From an uncultured Dermabacteraceae bacterium (GTDB lineage: Bacteria > Actinomycetota > Actinomycetes > Actinomycetales > Dermabacteraceae), in assembly GCA_946223075.1 (NCBI GenBank), contig CAMILZ010000009.1, forward strand, positions 10,319-74,318: 64,000 nucleotides of DNA, in the 5' to 3' direction. The stretch's first letter is position 1, and each line of letters begins with the position of its first letter. The position numbers and the translations under genes are program-made. Positions 8,913 through 16,838 of the stretch are shown one piece after another. Below the pieces are notes generated by a model. It had not been told where the DNA came from, did no database searches, and saw nothing but the letters and a program-made list of their open reading frames with translations.

Positions 8913-9799
8913 GAAAGCTCCTTCATTTTCTCGATGAGGGCCCATGAGACGAGAAGATTGCCCCAGCCACTCAAATGGATGCCGTCGCTGCCCCTGAGGG
9001 GCGTCGGCACGATGCCTTGCTCAAGCTCGGCACGAGTTTCGGCGCGGTCGTGGAGATTGAGCGAGGCGATCGGTTCCGCACGAAGCGCCTCCTCGCTCGT
9101 GAGCAGCTCCTGTACATCCACGAAGCGTTTCCCGTACGCGGTGCGTTGAGCGTCATTCACCGCGTGGACGGCCCTGATCTTTTCAGGCGCGTCCAGATCG
9201 TTTTTCGTGACCCATTGGCCGAGCACGATCGCATCCGTTTCCGGGGTGCGTGCGGCGGCAACGAGCCGTTCAACATCGCTCAGAACTCGCTCTCGCTGCA
9301 CAATGTTGTTCTTGCCGGTCCAGATCACGTGGCGCCACGTTTCGGTTTTCGCTTTCCACGATGATGTGAATTCGCCCGAGGTGGCCCCGGCATCGTCGGA
9401 CTCAAAAAACCACTGATTTTCGGGCGTGCCAGTGAGTGTGCCGCTCGCCCCGCTCGAAAGCCGCCCGTGGCACGTGAATGACCACATGCCGGGCACGTCG
9501 GTTTCCACGCGAACCTTGACCCGGCCACCCCCGTACCCTGCGGGGATGTGCACGAAGGGGGTAACGAGACCCCGAAGGATCGTCGTATGCCCCGAGAACT
9601 GCGCACCGTACGCGAGGTTCGTGACGGGGATCGGGTTCATAGCATTCGCGAGTTCTTCATGCACGTACACGGGGCGGGGCGTGTGTTCGGTGCCGAGGCC
9701 GCCTTCCATTGAGCTCGAGCCCCATAGCGCGAGGGGCCGCTCGGGCGCGAGCGCCGCAAACGCGCGCGCAAGGGCGTGCGTGGGCGGGTTTTCGGGCAT
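8900..9799 (-). CDS. SGNH/GDSL-type hydrolase
   Basis: This 299-residue putative esterase has the SGNH fold. The nucleophile block is WGSSSMEGG near residue 27, the GQWVTKND segment (about 190) resembles block III, and DGIHLSGWGN near residue 275 carries the catalytic Asp-x-x-His of block V. No signal peptide is evident, so location is uncertain. Insertion of a beta-rich stretch (about 75-150) between blocks suggests a carbohydrate-esterase type enzyme acting on acylated glycans; this is inference. The ATG at 9799 has AGGAGG six bases upstream. It lies 67 bp downstream of dapB and overlaps the SLH gene, so the two are probably co-translated. Confidence 0.78.
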   Translation of the reverse strand: MPENPPTHALARAFAALAPERPLALWGSSSMEGGLGTEHTPRPVYVHEELANAMNPIPVTNLAYGAQFSGHTTILRGLVTPFVHIPAGYGGGRVKVRVETDVPGMWSFTCHGRLSSGASGTLTGTPENQWFFESDDAGATSGEFTSSWKAKTETWRHVIWTGKNNIVQRERVLSDVERLVAAARTPETDAIVLGQWVTKNDLDAPEKIRAVHAVNDAQRTAYGKRFVDVQELLTSEEALRAEPIASLNLHDRAETRAELEQGIVPTPLRGSDGIHLSGWGNLLVSWALIEKMKELSWMA

Positions 9800-9866
9800 G
9801 GGGAGGAGCCTCCTCGAGCGAGCGGGCGGGCGTGAGAGGTGGGCGGCGGTTCCGACGCCACCTACC

Positions 9867-10625
9867 TTACAGCGAGAGGTAGTTCTCTAGGCCGACTGTG
9901 AGGCCGGGGTGGGAGGCGACCTCGCGTACGCCGTGCAGAACCCCGGGCATAAAGCTCACGCGATCGAAAGAGTCGTGGCGAATCGTGAGCTGCTCGCCCG
10001 CGTTGCCAAAGAGAATTTCCTCGTGGGCAACGAGTCCGCGGAGGCGCACGGCGTGAACGTGGATACCGTCAACCTCGGCGCCTCGGGCGCCGTGCGGGTC
10101 GCGTTCGGTCGCATCCGGGACGGGCCCAAGGTCTGTGCCTTTCCGCCCCTCGGCAATGGCGCGGGCCGTGTGAAGCGCGGTCCCCGACGGTGCGTCGAGT
10201 TTATCGGGGTGGTGCAGCTCAATAACCTCGGCGCTTTCGTAGAAGCGCGCTGCCGTGCGCGCGAAGCTCATGGCAAGGACCGCGCCAATCGCAAAGTTCG
10301 GGGCGATGAGCACGCCCGTCTCGGGAGCCTTGTCGAGCGCCTCGCGGACCTCGTCGAGCGCCGACTCATCCCAGCCGGTGGCGCCCACAACGGCGTGGAT
10401 GCCGTGCTCAGCGAGCCACAGCACGTTCGCCTTCGTCACGCCCGGAAGCGTGAAGTCCACGGCGACGTCGACGAGAGGCGCGCCGCTCTCGTCCAGCAGC
10501 TGCTCGAGGTTGTCCTCAGCGGTGATGCCACGAACGAATTCAAGATCGCTCGCAGCTTCGACCGCGCGCACGACCTCGCTTCCCATGCGCCCTGCAGAAC
10601 CGATAACTCCCACGCGAATGCTCAT
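9867..10625 (-). CDS. dapB: 4-hydroxy-tetrahydrodipicolinate reductase
   Basis: This 252-residue enzyme performs the NAD(P)H-dependent second step of the diaminopimelate branch. The N-terminal nucleotide-binding loop is VGVIGSAGRMG. The family signature ELHHPDKLDAPSGTA, with the catalytic His and Lys, is intact in the C-terminal domain. The ATG at 10625 is preferred to an upstream in-frame codon because GAGGAGG lies six bases before it and the loop then begins at the usual position. It lies 38 bp after the M16 peptidase frame. The partner gene dapA lies further along the same strand. Confidence 0.96.
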   Translation of the reverse strand: MSIRVGVIGSAGRMGSEVVRAVEAASDLEFVRGITAEDNLEQLLDESGAPLVDVAVDFTLPGVTKANVLWLAEHGIHAVVGATGWDESALDEVREALDKAPETGVLIAPNFAIGAVLAMSFARTAARFYESAEVIELHHPDKLDAPSGTALHTARAIAEGRKGTDLGPVPDATERDPHGARGAEVDGIHVHAVRLRGLVAHEEILFGNAGEQLTIRHDSFDRVSFMPGVLHGVREVASHPGLTVGLENYLSL

Positions 10626-10663
10626 GGCTGCCTCCTCGATAGCGAATGGTGGACACAAGTATG

Positions 10664-12022
10664 TCAGGCGGCGCTTTCGCGGCCCACGTCGACGCGCACG
10701 GCAAGCGCCGATGCCACCGTGGAGGCGATCTCGCGCACGCTTTCCCGGGTGACGGCGCGGAAGGCTTCGAGCGCTTCATCAACCGTGCGGTACGAGCCAA
10801 GAACGAGCTCCGCCGTGGCGAGGCGCGCCATGCGCGACTGCGTATCCTCGAGCGAAAGCGCCATCGATCCCGAAATGTGCCCAAGCGTGCGAGCGAGTTC
10901 GTCACTTTCAATGCCGCCTGTTCCGAGTCGCTCCGCCTCCTCGAGCAAAAGCTTCGCGACCTGCTCGGCGTTCATGGGTCGGCAGGCAGCGTAGAGGCCG
11001 GCGAGGCCCGCGTCGCGATACGCCGCGGTAAAGCCGTAAACCGAGTAGGCCAGGCCCCGCTTCTCGCGCACCTCCTGGAAAAGCCGAGAGCTCATACCGC
11101 CGCCAAGGATCGCCATAGCAACACTCAACGAATGCCGCCTCTCGTCCCACGCCGGGATCGCCGGCCCACCGAGGAACAGGTGCGTCTGCTCCGTCTCACG
11201 CACGAGACGTTTCGTCACCGCACCGTTTGCGAGGGCGTCGATGCCACGATTGTCGCCGGTCGCGTTCGGGTAGGTGAAGCCCTGCTGGGCTCGGCGCTGA
11301 CGCGGGGCTACCCCTTCGCCAAGATCCCACCCACCGCGCGCGAGATTTTCAAGAAGCATGGCGGCGACCTCATCGTGGTCGACATCGCCCACGGCAGTCA
11401 CGACGAGATTCGCGCTCACGTAGTGTGCACGGTAGTGCTCGCGCACGGCCTCAACACTGACATCGTTGATCGTCGCGGGGGTTCCACCCACGGGGCGGCC
11501 GAGCGCCGTGTCCTCGCCGAGCACGGACGCGATGAGCGCCTCGTGGCCCACATCGGTCGGGTCGTCCTCAGCCATCGCGAGTTCCTCGAGGATGACCTCG
11601 CGCTCCGTCGTAAACGCGTCGCCCGCAATCGACGCACTCGTCACCATGTCCGCAAGGGTCGAAAGCGCCATGGGCAAATCGACCGAGCGCACCCGCGCGT
11701 AGTAGCACGTGTGCTCCTTCGCAGTCACGGCGTTCGATTCGCCGCCCACCTCGTCGAACGCGCGCGCAATATCGAGCGCACTCCTCGTAGGCGTCCCCTT
11801 GAAAAGAAGGTGCTCGAGGAAGTGGGTGGAGCCGGCATGCTCGGGCTTTTCATCGCGGGAACCCACGGGCAGCCAAAATCCGACGCTTGCCGAGCGCACA
11901 CCCGGATCGCGTTCCGTCAGCAGCCGCACGCCGCCGGGAAGCACGGAGCGGCGCGTGAAGGAGCCCTCCTGTTCGTGGAGGACCTGGTCGAGGCCTGCCG
12001 CAAGGTCAAGCGAAACTGGCAT
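10664..12022 (-). CDS. M16 family zinc metallopeptidase (processing-peptidase-like)
   Basis: This protein of about 452 residues belongs to the pitrilysin/mitochondrial-processing-peptidase family. The inverted zinc motif HFLEH lies at residues 67-71, and the distal glutamate region EEL follows about 75 residues later. Both M16 half-domains are present, the second being catalytically inactive as usual. Genes of this type almost always follow pnp in Actinobacteria, as here after an intervening plus-strand gene, but their substrate is unknown. The ATG at 12022 is chosen because GAAGGA lies upstream and the earlier in-frame codon lacks a site. One dispersed 10-mer copy lies near its 5' end. Confidence 0.88.
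   Translation of the reverse strand: MPVSLDLAAGLDQVLHEQEGSFTRRSVLPGGVRLLTERDPGVRSASVGFWLPVGSRDEKPEHAGSTHFLEHLLFKGTPTRSALDIARAFDEVGGESNAVTAKEHTCYYARVRSVDLPMALSTLADMVTSASIAGDAFTTEREVILEELAMAEDDPTDVGHEALIASVLGEDTALGRPVGGTPATINDVSVEAVREHYRAHYVSANLVVTAVGDVDHDEVAAMLLENLARGGWDLGEGVAPRQRRAQQGFTYPNATGDNRGIDALANGAVTKRLVRETEQTHLFLGGPAIPAWDERRHSLSVAMAILGGGMSSRLFQEVREKRGLAYSVYGFTAAYRDAGLAGLYAACRPMNAEQVAKLLLEEAERLGTGGIESDELARTLGHISGSMALSLEDTQSRMARLATAELVLGSYRTVDEALEAFRAVTRESVREIASTVASALAVRVDVGRESAA
11879..11888 (+). repeat. Dispersed 10-mer TCCGACGCTT, copy 2
   Basis: An exact copy. In the minus-strand M16 gene it is read as Ala-Ser-Val-Gly, a different frame from copy 1. Confidence 0.8.
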
Positions 12023-12117
12023 GTGAAAAGCGTTCCTTCTTCTAGTGGCGTGCATTACTCTAAAGGCGCGATTATTCCGCTATCGCACCGTCTTTGTCCG
12101 TCTCCCCAAGGAGCAGC

Positions 12118-12771
12118 ATGTCGAATCCCACCCCAAGTTTCCAGCCCCCGCAGCAGCCGGGCCAACCTCAGCAGCCGCAGCACGGTCAGGGTCAGCAGGG
12201 CTTTGGTCAACAGGGCTTTGGTCAACAGGGCTTTGGTCAACAGGGCTTTGGTCAGCAGGCCGGTGCCGGCGCCGGAACCGTTGAGATCCCCGGCAAGGGC
12301 TCTCGCACGCTTGCGAGCATCGGCCAGCGCGCCCTCGCCCGCATTATCGACGCCGTGATCGCCGGCATCGCCGGCGGCATCATCGGTGCCGTCCTCGGCG
12401 GTATCATTTTCGCCGCGGCAGCCTCGGGGAGCGAAACCGGGGCTGCCCTGAGCATTGGCATGGCGTTCGTGGTGATCCTTCTGGTCGTGGTCATTGGCCT
12501 CGCCTACGAAGCACTCATGCTCACCTTCTACGGCGCGACCCTCGGCAAGATGGCCATGAAGATCAAGGTCGTGAGCGTCGAGACGGGCGAAAACCCGAAC
12601 CTTCTGAATGCCGTTCTTCGCTACGGCCTTCCCGGGGTGATGGGCCTCATCCCGATCGTGGGCGGTCTCGCCTCGCTCGCGTGCTGGCTGTCGCCTCTAT
12701 TCGATAGCTCCGGCCGGCAGCAGGGCTGGCACGACAAGGTCGCGAAGACCGTGGTCGTCGCGACCAGCTAA
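12118..12771 (+). CDS. RDD-family membrane protein with QQGFG repeats
   Basis: This 217-residue membrane protein has a cytoplasmic Pro/Gln/Gly-rich N-terminus of about 55 residues and then an RDD domain. The domain shows a first helix opening with ALARIIDAVI, a Gly/Ala-rich hydrophobic segment, a second segment ending in the TLGKMAMKIKVV motif, and a C-terminal hydrophobic part. RDD proteins are implicated in transport or envelope stress in various bacteria, but no function can be assigned here. The ATG at 12118 follows AAGGAG by four bases. It is transcribed divergently from the M16 gene and converges on pnp, sharing a strong terminator. Confidence 0.85.
   Translation: MSNPTPSFQPPQQPGQPQQPQHGQGQQGFGQQGFGQQGFGQQGFGQQAGAGAGTVEIPGKGSRTLASIGQRALARIIDAVIAGIAGGIIGAVLGGIIFAAAASGSETGAALSIGMAFVVILLVVVIGLAYEALMLTFYGATLGKMAMKIKVVSVETGENPNLLNAVLRYGLPGVMGLIPIVGGLASLACWLSPLFDSSGRQQGWHDKVAKTVVVATS
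12196..12255 (+). repeat. Four tandem 15-bp repeats in the RDD gene
   Basis: Four consecutive copies of CAGGGCTTTGGTCAA encode Gln-Gly-Phe-Gly-Gln. The copies are nearly identical at DNA level; the last ends CAG rather than CAA. The 15-bp unit keeps the frame, so copy-number change would only lengthen or shorten the flexible N-terminus. Confidence 0.95.
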
Positions 12772-12788
12772 AGAACGAACGCTTTCAC

Positions 12789-12824
12789 AGAGTGGGCGGC
12801 CAGGGTTACCTGGCCGCCCACTCT
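12789..12824. terminator. Bidirectional terminator between RDD gene and pnp
   Basis: A perfect 15-bp stem (12790-12804 with 12809-12823, extended by one A-T pair) encloses a GTTA loop. It lies 18 bp after the RDD stop and 25 bp before the pnp stop. The plus-strand side is followed by TTTCGTT, so the signal is strongest for the RDD gene. Confidence 0.9.
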
Positions 12825-12848
12825 TTCGTTGCACGTACGCGCTAAGGC

Positions 12849-15086
12849 TTACTTGTCCTCGCCCTTGGCGTCGCTCTTCTCCTCGACGTCGTCTTCGTCA
12901 ACCGTCACGGCAAGCGCAATCTTGCCGCGCGAGTCGATCTCGCGGATCTCAACTTCGATCTTCTGGCCCACGCTCACGACGTCCTCGACGCTCTCCACGC
13001 GCTTGCCGCCGTTGAGCTTACGAAGCTGCGTGACGTGGAGGAGCCCGTCCTTACCCGGGGTGAGCGAGACGAACGCACCGAAGTCCACGACGCGCACGAC
13101 CGTGCCGAGGTAGCGCTCGCCGACCTCGGGAACGAGCGGGTTCGCGATCGCGTTGACCGCGGCGCGAGCGGCCTCGGCCGAGGGGCCGTCGGTCGCACCG
13201 ATGTACACGGTGCCGTCGTCCTCGATCGTGATGTCCGCGCCCGTGTCGTCCTGGATCTGGTTGATCATCTGCCCCTTCGGGCCGATCACGGCGCCGATCT
13301 TGTCGACCGGGATGGTGACGGCAAGGACGCGCGGGGCGTTCGGGCTCATCTCATCGGGCTGGTCGATGGCCTGGTCGAGAACCGACAGGATGTGGAGGCG
13401 AGCCTCACGAGCCTGCGAGAGTGCACCCGCGAGGACCGAGGCGGGGATGCCGTCGAGCTTCGTATCAAGCTGAATCGCCGTCACGAACTCGGACGTGCCC
13501 GCGACCTTGAAGTCCATGTCGCCGAAGGCGTCCTCGGCTCCGAGAATGTCGGTCAGCGCCGCGTACTTCGTTTCGCCGTTTACGGTGTCGGAAACGAGAC
13601 CCATCGCGATGCCCGCAACGGGGGCCTTGAGGGGAACGCCCGCGTTGAGGAGCGACAGGGTCGAAGCGCACACGGAGCCCATCGAGGTCGAACCGTTCGA
13701 GCCGAGCGCTTCCGAGACCTGGCGGATCGCGTAGGGGAACTCCTCGCGGCCCGGAAGCACCGGAACGAGGGCGCGCTCGGCGAGCATACCGTGGCCGATC
13801 TCGCGACGCTTCGGCGAGCCCACGCGGCCCGTTTCACCGGTCGAGTAGGGCGGGAAGTTGTAGTGATGGATGTAGCGCTTGTGGTCGATCGGCGAAAGAC
13901 CGTCGATCTGCTGCTCCATCTTGAGCATGTTGAGGGTCGTCACGCCAAGAATCTGAGTTTCGCCACGCTCGAAGATCGCCGAGCCGTGCACGCGCGGGAG
14001 CACCTCGACCTCGGCCGAGAGCTGGCGAATGTCGCGAAGGCCGCGGCCATCGATGCGCACGCCCTCCGTGAGGATCTTTTCGCGCACAACCTTCTTCGTG
14101 AGCGCGCGGAACGCTCCCGAGATTTCCTTCTCGCGGTCCTCGAGCTTCTCCGCGAGCTCTTCCTTGATCTGCGCGAGGAGCTCCTCGGTGGATTCCTCAC
14201 GCTCCTGCTTACCCGCGATACTCATGACACCGCGCAGGCGCTCGGTCGCCACCTCGGCGACGAGCTCGTACGCGTCGTCCTGGTAGTCGAGGAAGAGCGG
14301 GAACTCGCGCACGGGCTTCGCGGCCTTCGCCGCGAGCTCCTTCTGCGCCTCGCACAGGGTGCGGATGAAGACCTTGGCGGCCTCGAGGCCCTGGGCCACG
14401 ACCTCCTCGGTCGGTGCAACAGCACCCTGCTCCTTGATGAGCGACCAGGCGTTATCGGTCGCCTCGGCCTCGACCATCATGATCGCGACGTCGTCTTCAA
14501 CAATGCGACCTGCGACGACCATCGAGAAGACGGCTTCGTCGAGCTGGCTGTAGGTCGGGAACGCGATCCACTGGCCGCCTTCGGCGTTAGGCATGAGCGC
14601 GATGCGCACGCCACCGATGGGGCCCGAGAACGGAAGTCCCGAAATCTGGGTCGACGCCGATGCGCCGTTGATGCCCACGACGTCGTACGCGTCGTCGGGG
14701 TTCACTGCCATGACTGTGAGGACGACCTGGACCTCGTTGCGCAGGCCCTTCACGAAGGCGGGGCGCAGCGGGCGGTCGGTGAGGCGCGCAGCGAGGATCG
14801 CGTCGGTGCCCGGGCGGCCCTCGCGGCGGAAGAACGAGCCGGGGATGCGCCCCGCGGCGTACATGCGCTCTTCGACGTCAACGGTCAGCGGGAAGAAGTC
14901 GAACTGCTCCTTCGGCTGGTTCGAGACGGCGGTCGCGCTGAACACCATCGTGTCGTCGTCGAGGTAGACGGCGACGGCGCCAGCGGCCTGCTTTGCGAGG
15001 CGGCCGGTCTCGAAGCGCACCTCGCGCTTGCCGTAGGAGCCGTTATCGATCGTGGCGATCGTTGAATGAATGTTGTGGCCTTCCAT
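12849..15086 (-). CDS. pnp: Polyribonucleotide nucleotidyltransferase (PNPase)
   Basis: This 745-residue phosphorolytic 3'-5' exoribonuclease acts in RNA decay. It has two RNase PH domains, a KH domain (IGAVIGPKGQMINQI) and an S1 domain (GTVVRVVDFGAFVSL), all intact. The ATG at 15086 (MEGHNIHST) is taken because it matches the usual length and is preceded by GAGAG; the frame stays open a further 18 codons upstream. rpsO lies immediately upstream on the same strand, separated by a terminator hairpin, the common rpsO-pnp arrangement. The short Lys/Asp/Glu-rich tail is normal. Confidence 0.97.
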   Translation of the reverse strand: MEGHNIHSTIATIDNGSYGKREVRFETGRLAKQAAGAVAVYLDDDTMVFSATAVSNQPKEQFDFFPLTVDVEERMYAAGRIPGSFFRREGRPGTDAILAARLTDRPLRPAFVKGLRNEVQVVLTVMAVNPDDAYDVVGINGASASTQISGLPFSGPIGGVRIALMPNAEGGQWIAFPTYSQLDEAVFSMVVAGRIVEDDVAIMMVEAEATDNAWSLIKEQGAVAPTEEVVAQGLEAAKVFIRTLCEAQKELAAKAAKPVREFPLFLDYQDDAYELVAEVATERLRGVMSIAGKQEREESTEELLAQIKEELAEKLEDREKEISGAFRALTKKVVREKILTEGVRIDGRGLRDIRQLSAEVEVLPRVHGSAIFERGETQILGVTTLNMLKMEQQIDGLSPIDHKRYIHHYNFPPYSTGETGRVGSPKRREIGHGMLAERALVPVLPGREEFPYAIRQVSEALGSNGSTSMGSVCASTLSLLNAGVPLKAPVAGIAMGLVSDTVNGETKYAALTDILGAEDAFGDMDFKVAGTSEFVTAIQLDTKLDGIPASVLAGALSQAREARLHILSVLDQAIDQPDEMSPNAPRVLAVTIPVDKIGAVIGPKGQMINQIQDDTGADITIEDDGTVYIGATDGPSAEAARAAVNAIANPLVPEVGERYLGTVVRVVDFGAFVSLTPGKDGLLHVTQLRKLNGGKRVESVEDVVSVGQKIEVEIREIDSRGKIALAVTVDEDDVEEKSDAKGEDK

Positions 15087-15230
15087 GGTCACTCTCTTTC
15101 TGTGTTGCACAAGAGTTTTCACTGCCGTGGGGCCGGCCATCGCCAGTCGCGCACCCCGCTCGCGCGGGAGACGTCACTGCCGAGGACCGATCCCCTCTCA
15201 TCATTGTCGCAAGGAAAACTCGATGGATGG

Positions 15231-15262
15231 TAAAACGCCGCCCACCCGGCGGGTGAGCGGCG
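15231..15262 (-). terminator. rpsO terminator
   Basis: The 12-bp arms 15236-15247 and 15251-15262 pair around a GGC loop with one G-U pair. On the minus strand the stem is followed directly by TTTTA. It lies 9 bp past the rpsO stop and may limit read-through into pnp. Confidence 0.85.
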
Positions 15263-15271
15263 GCATGTAGG

Positions 15272-15541
15272 TCAGCGGCGGAGGCCGAGACGCTGGATCA
15301 GCGAACGGTAACGCTCAATGTCGACCGACTGCAGGTACTGCAGAAGGCGCTTGCGGCGACCAACGAGGAGGAGCAGACCACGACGGGTGTGGTGATCGTG
15401 CTTGTGATCCTTGAGGTGCTCGGTGAGGTAGTTGATGCGATGCGACAGAAGCGCAATCTGCACCTCGGGCGAGCCGGTGTCGCCCTCGCTCAGACCGTAT
15501 TCCTTAATGATCTCCTGCTTGACGGAGGAATCGTAAGCCAC
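15272..15541 (-). CDS. rpsO: 30S ribosomal protein S15
   Basis: This 89-residue S15 protein binds the central domain of 16S rRNA. The GDTGSPEVQIALLSHRI and HHTRRGLLLLVGRR segments are characteristic. The GTG at 15541 gives the canonical 89-residue length and has GGAGA five bases upstream; the longer open frame to 15595 would add residues no S15 has. It lies between ribF and pnp on the same strand, the usual order. Confidence 0.97.
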   Translation of the reverse strand: MAYDSSVKQEIIKEYGLSEGDTGSPEVQIALLSHRINYLTEHLKDHKHDHHTRRGLLLLVGRRKRLLQYLQSVDIERYRSLIQRLGLRR

Positions 15542-15644
15542 TGGCTCTCCAATCACCTTGTTGCACGGCGCACCGGGGCCTGTTCTCCCGAGCACTTAGA
15601 ATCCGTGGCCGATTTAGCACGGCCTTCCAAGGCTAGCAGCAGCG

Positions 15645-16652
15645 TTAGACGCGCGGGTCGCCGTGCGCGGCAAGAGTGCTGCGAGTCACGGCAACGTCGC
15701 GGTGCATCTGGTCGACAAGGGCGTCGATGCCGTCGAAGGCAAGCGTCGGCCGCAGCCGCTCCACGAACTCCACTTGCGCCTGCCGGTCGTATAGCTCGTA
15801 CTCGTGCGAGCCGTGCACGTAGGTCTCGACGATCCGGTGTGCAGGGCCTTCGTCAAACGTGGGATTCGTGCCCACAGAGATCGTGGCGGGAACCCGTTCA
15901 AGGAAGCGATCGCCGTCGAGGATCGAGAAGTAGCCCGCGTATACGCCGTCGATGGGCACGGCGCCGCACGGGTGTGCACTGAAGTTCGCGGTGGGGAAGC
16001 CGAGCTCGCGCCCCCTCTTGAAGCCATGGCGCACGGTGTCGCGCACCGTGTGCCACCGGCCGAGCATGCGCGCCGCCTCGGGAGTGTTGCCAGCAAGGAG
16101 GCACTCGCGGATGAGAGACGACGAGATGCGCTCCCCCGTCTCCGCGTCTCCCCCGAGATCCGCGCCAAGTTCCTCGACACTGACAACCTCGAAGCCGTAT
16201 TTCTCGCCGAGATCGACCATCGTTTGAAAATCGCCCTCGTTGCGCCGCCCAAAGCGCGAGTCCTTACCCAACACGACTGCGCGTGCACCAAGGAGCTCCA
16301 CGAGATACTCGCGCACGAAGTCCTCGGCGGTGAGCTGCGCGAACTCAAGAGTGAAGTTCACGTCGAGCAGGTCGGCAACGCCCGCCGCGCATACGAGCGA
16401 GTTGCGATCCTCATAACCCGTGATGAGCATCGGCTCTTCGCTGCCGGTCATGACATGGCGGGGATGCGGATGAAACGTGAGTGCCCGCGGCACGAGATCA
16501 TGGGCGCTCGCGTAGGAGACGAGCGAGTCAATCACGCGGCGGTGGCCGCCGTGCACACCATCGAAGTTGCCGATTGTCACGACGCCAGGCGCGAGCTGGC
16601 TCGGCACCTCGTTAGGGTCATGCCACACGCGCGAGGGGGTCACTTCGTTCAC
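15645..16652 (-). CDS. ribF: Bifunctional riboflavin kinase/FAD synthetase
   Basis: This protein of about 335 residues makes FMN from riboflavin and then FAD. The N-terminal nucleotidyltransferase has TIGNFDGVHGGH (the GxFDGxHxGH motif), and the C-terminal kinase has the FPTANFS motif followed by GVYAGYFS. The frame is open for 56 more codons upstream, but the GTG at 16652 gives the family's normal N-terminus about 20 residues before the first motif. The start is moderately sure because no strong ribosome-binding site is visible. truB, usually adjacent, is displaced by an L,D-transpeptidase gene. A 9/10 match to the dispersed 10-mer lies at 15741-15750. Confidence 0.92.
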   Translation of the reverse strand: MNEVTPSRVWHDPNEVPSQLAPGVVTIGNFDGVHGGHRRVIDSLVSYASAHDLVPRALTFHPHPRHVMTGSEEPMLITGYEDRNSLVCAAGVADLLDVNFTLEFAQLTAEDFVREYLVELLGARAVVLGKDSRFGRRNEGDFQTMVDLGEKYGFEVVSVEELGADLGGDAETGERISSSLIRECLLAGNTPEAARMLGRWHTVRDTVRHGFKRGRELGFPTANFSAHPCGAVPIDGVYAGYFSILDGDRFLERVPATISVGTNPTFDEGPAHRIVETYVHGSHEYELYDRQAQVEFVERLRPTLAFDGIDALVDQMHRDVAVTRSTLAAHGDPRV

Positions 16653-16838
16653 GGCACGCTTTCGTGGGAGGGATTCGAACACATGCCACCTTAACCGATG
16701 GCCACCCGGGTACTCGGGGAGACCTCCGGGCAACGTCATCCACGACACACGCCCCACTGACCGTGACATCTTAAACTTTCCGCGCACGTTCGCTAAAGTG
16801 ACGGTAAACCCCCACTTCAAAGTTTAAGGATCAAGCGC

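Noticed and set aside
13035..15065. A long plus-strand open frame of 676 codons opposite pnp
   Set aside because: It is a high-G+C shadow of the conserved pnp gene, with no start site or domain.
16655..16760. A tRNA-like GTTCGAATCCC sequence on the minus strand upstream of ribF
   Set aside because: The flanking bases do not pair as a T-stem and no matching acceptor or anticodon arm is found, so neither a tRNA nor an attachment-site remnant is supported.
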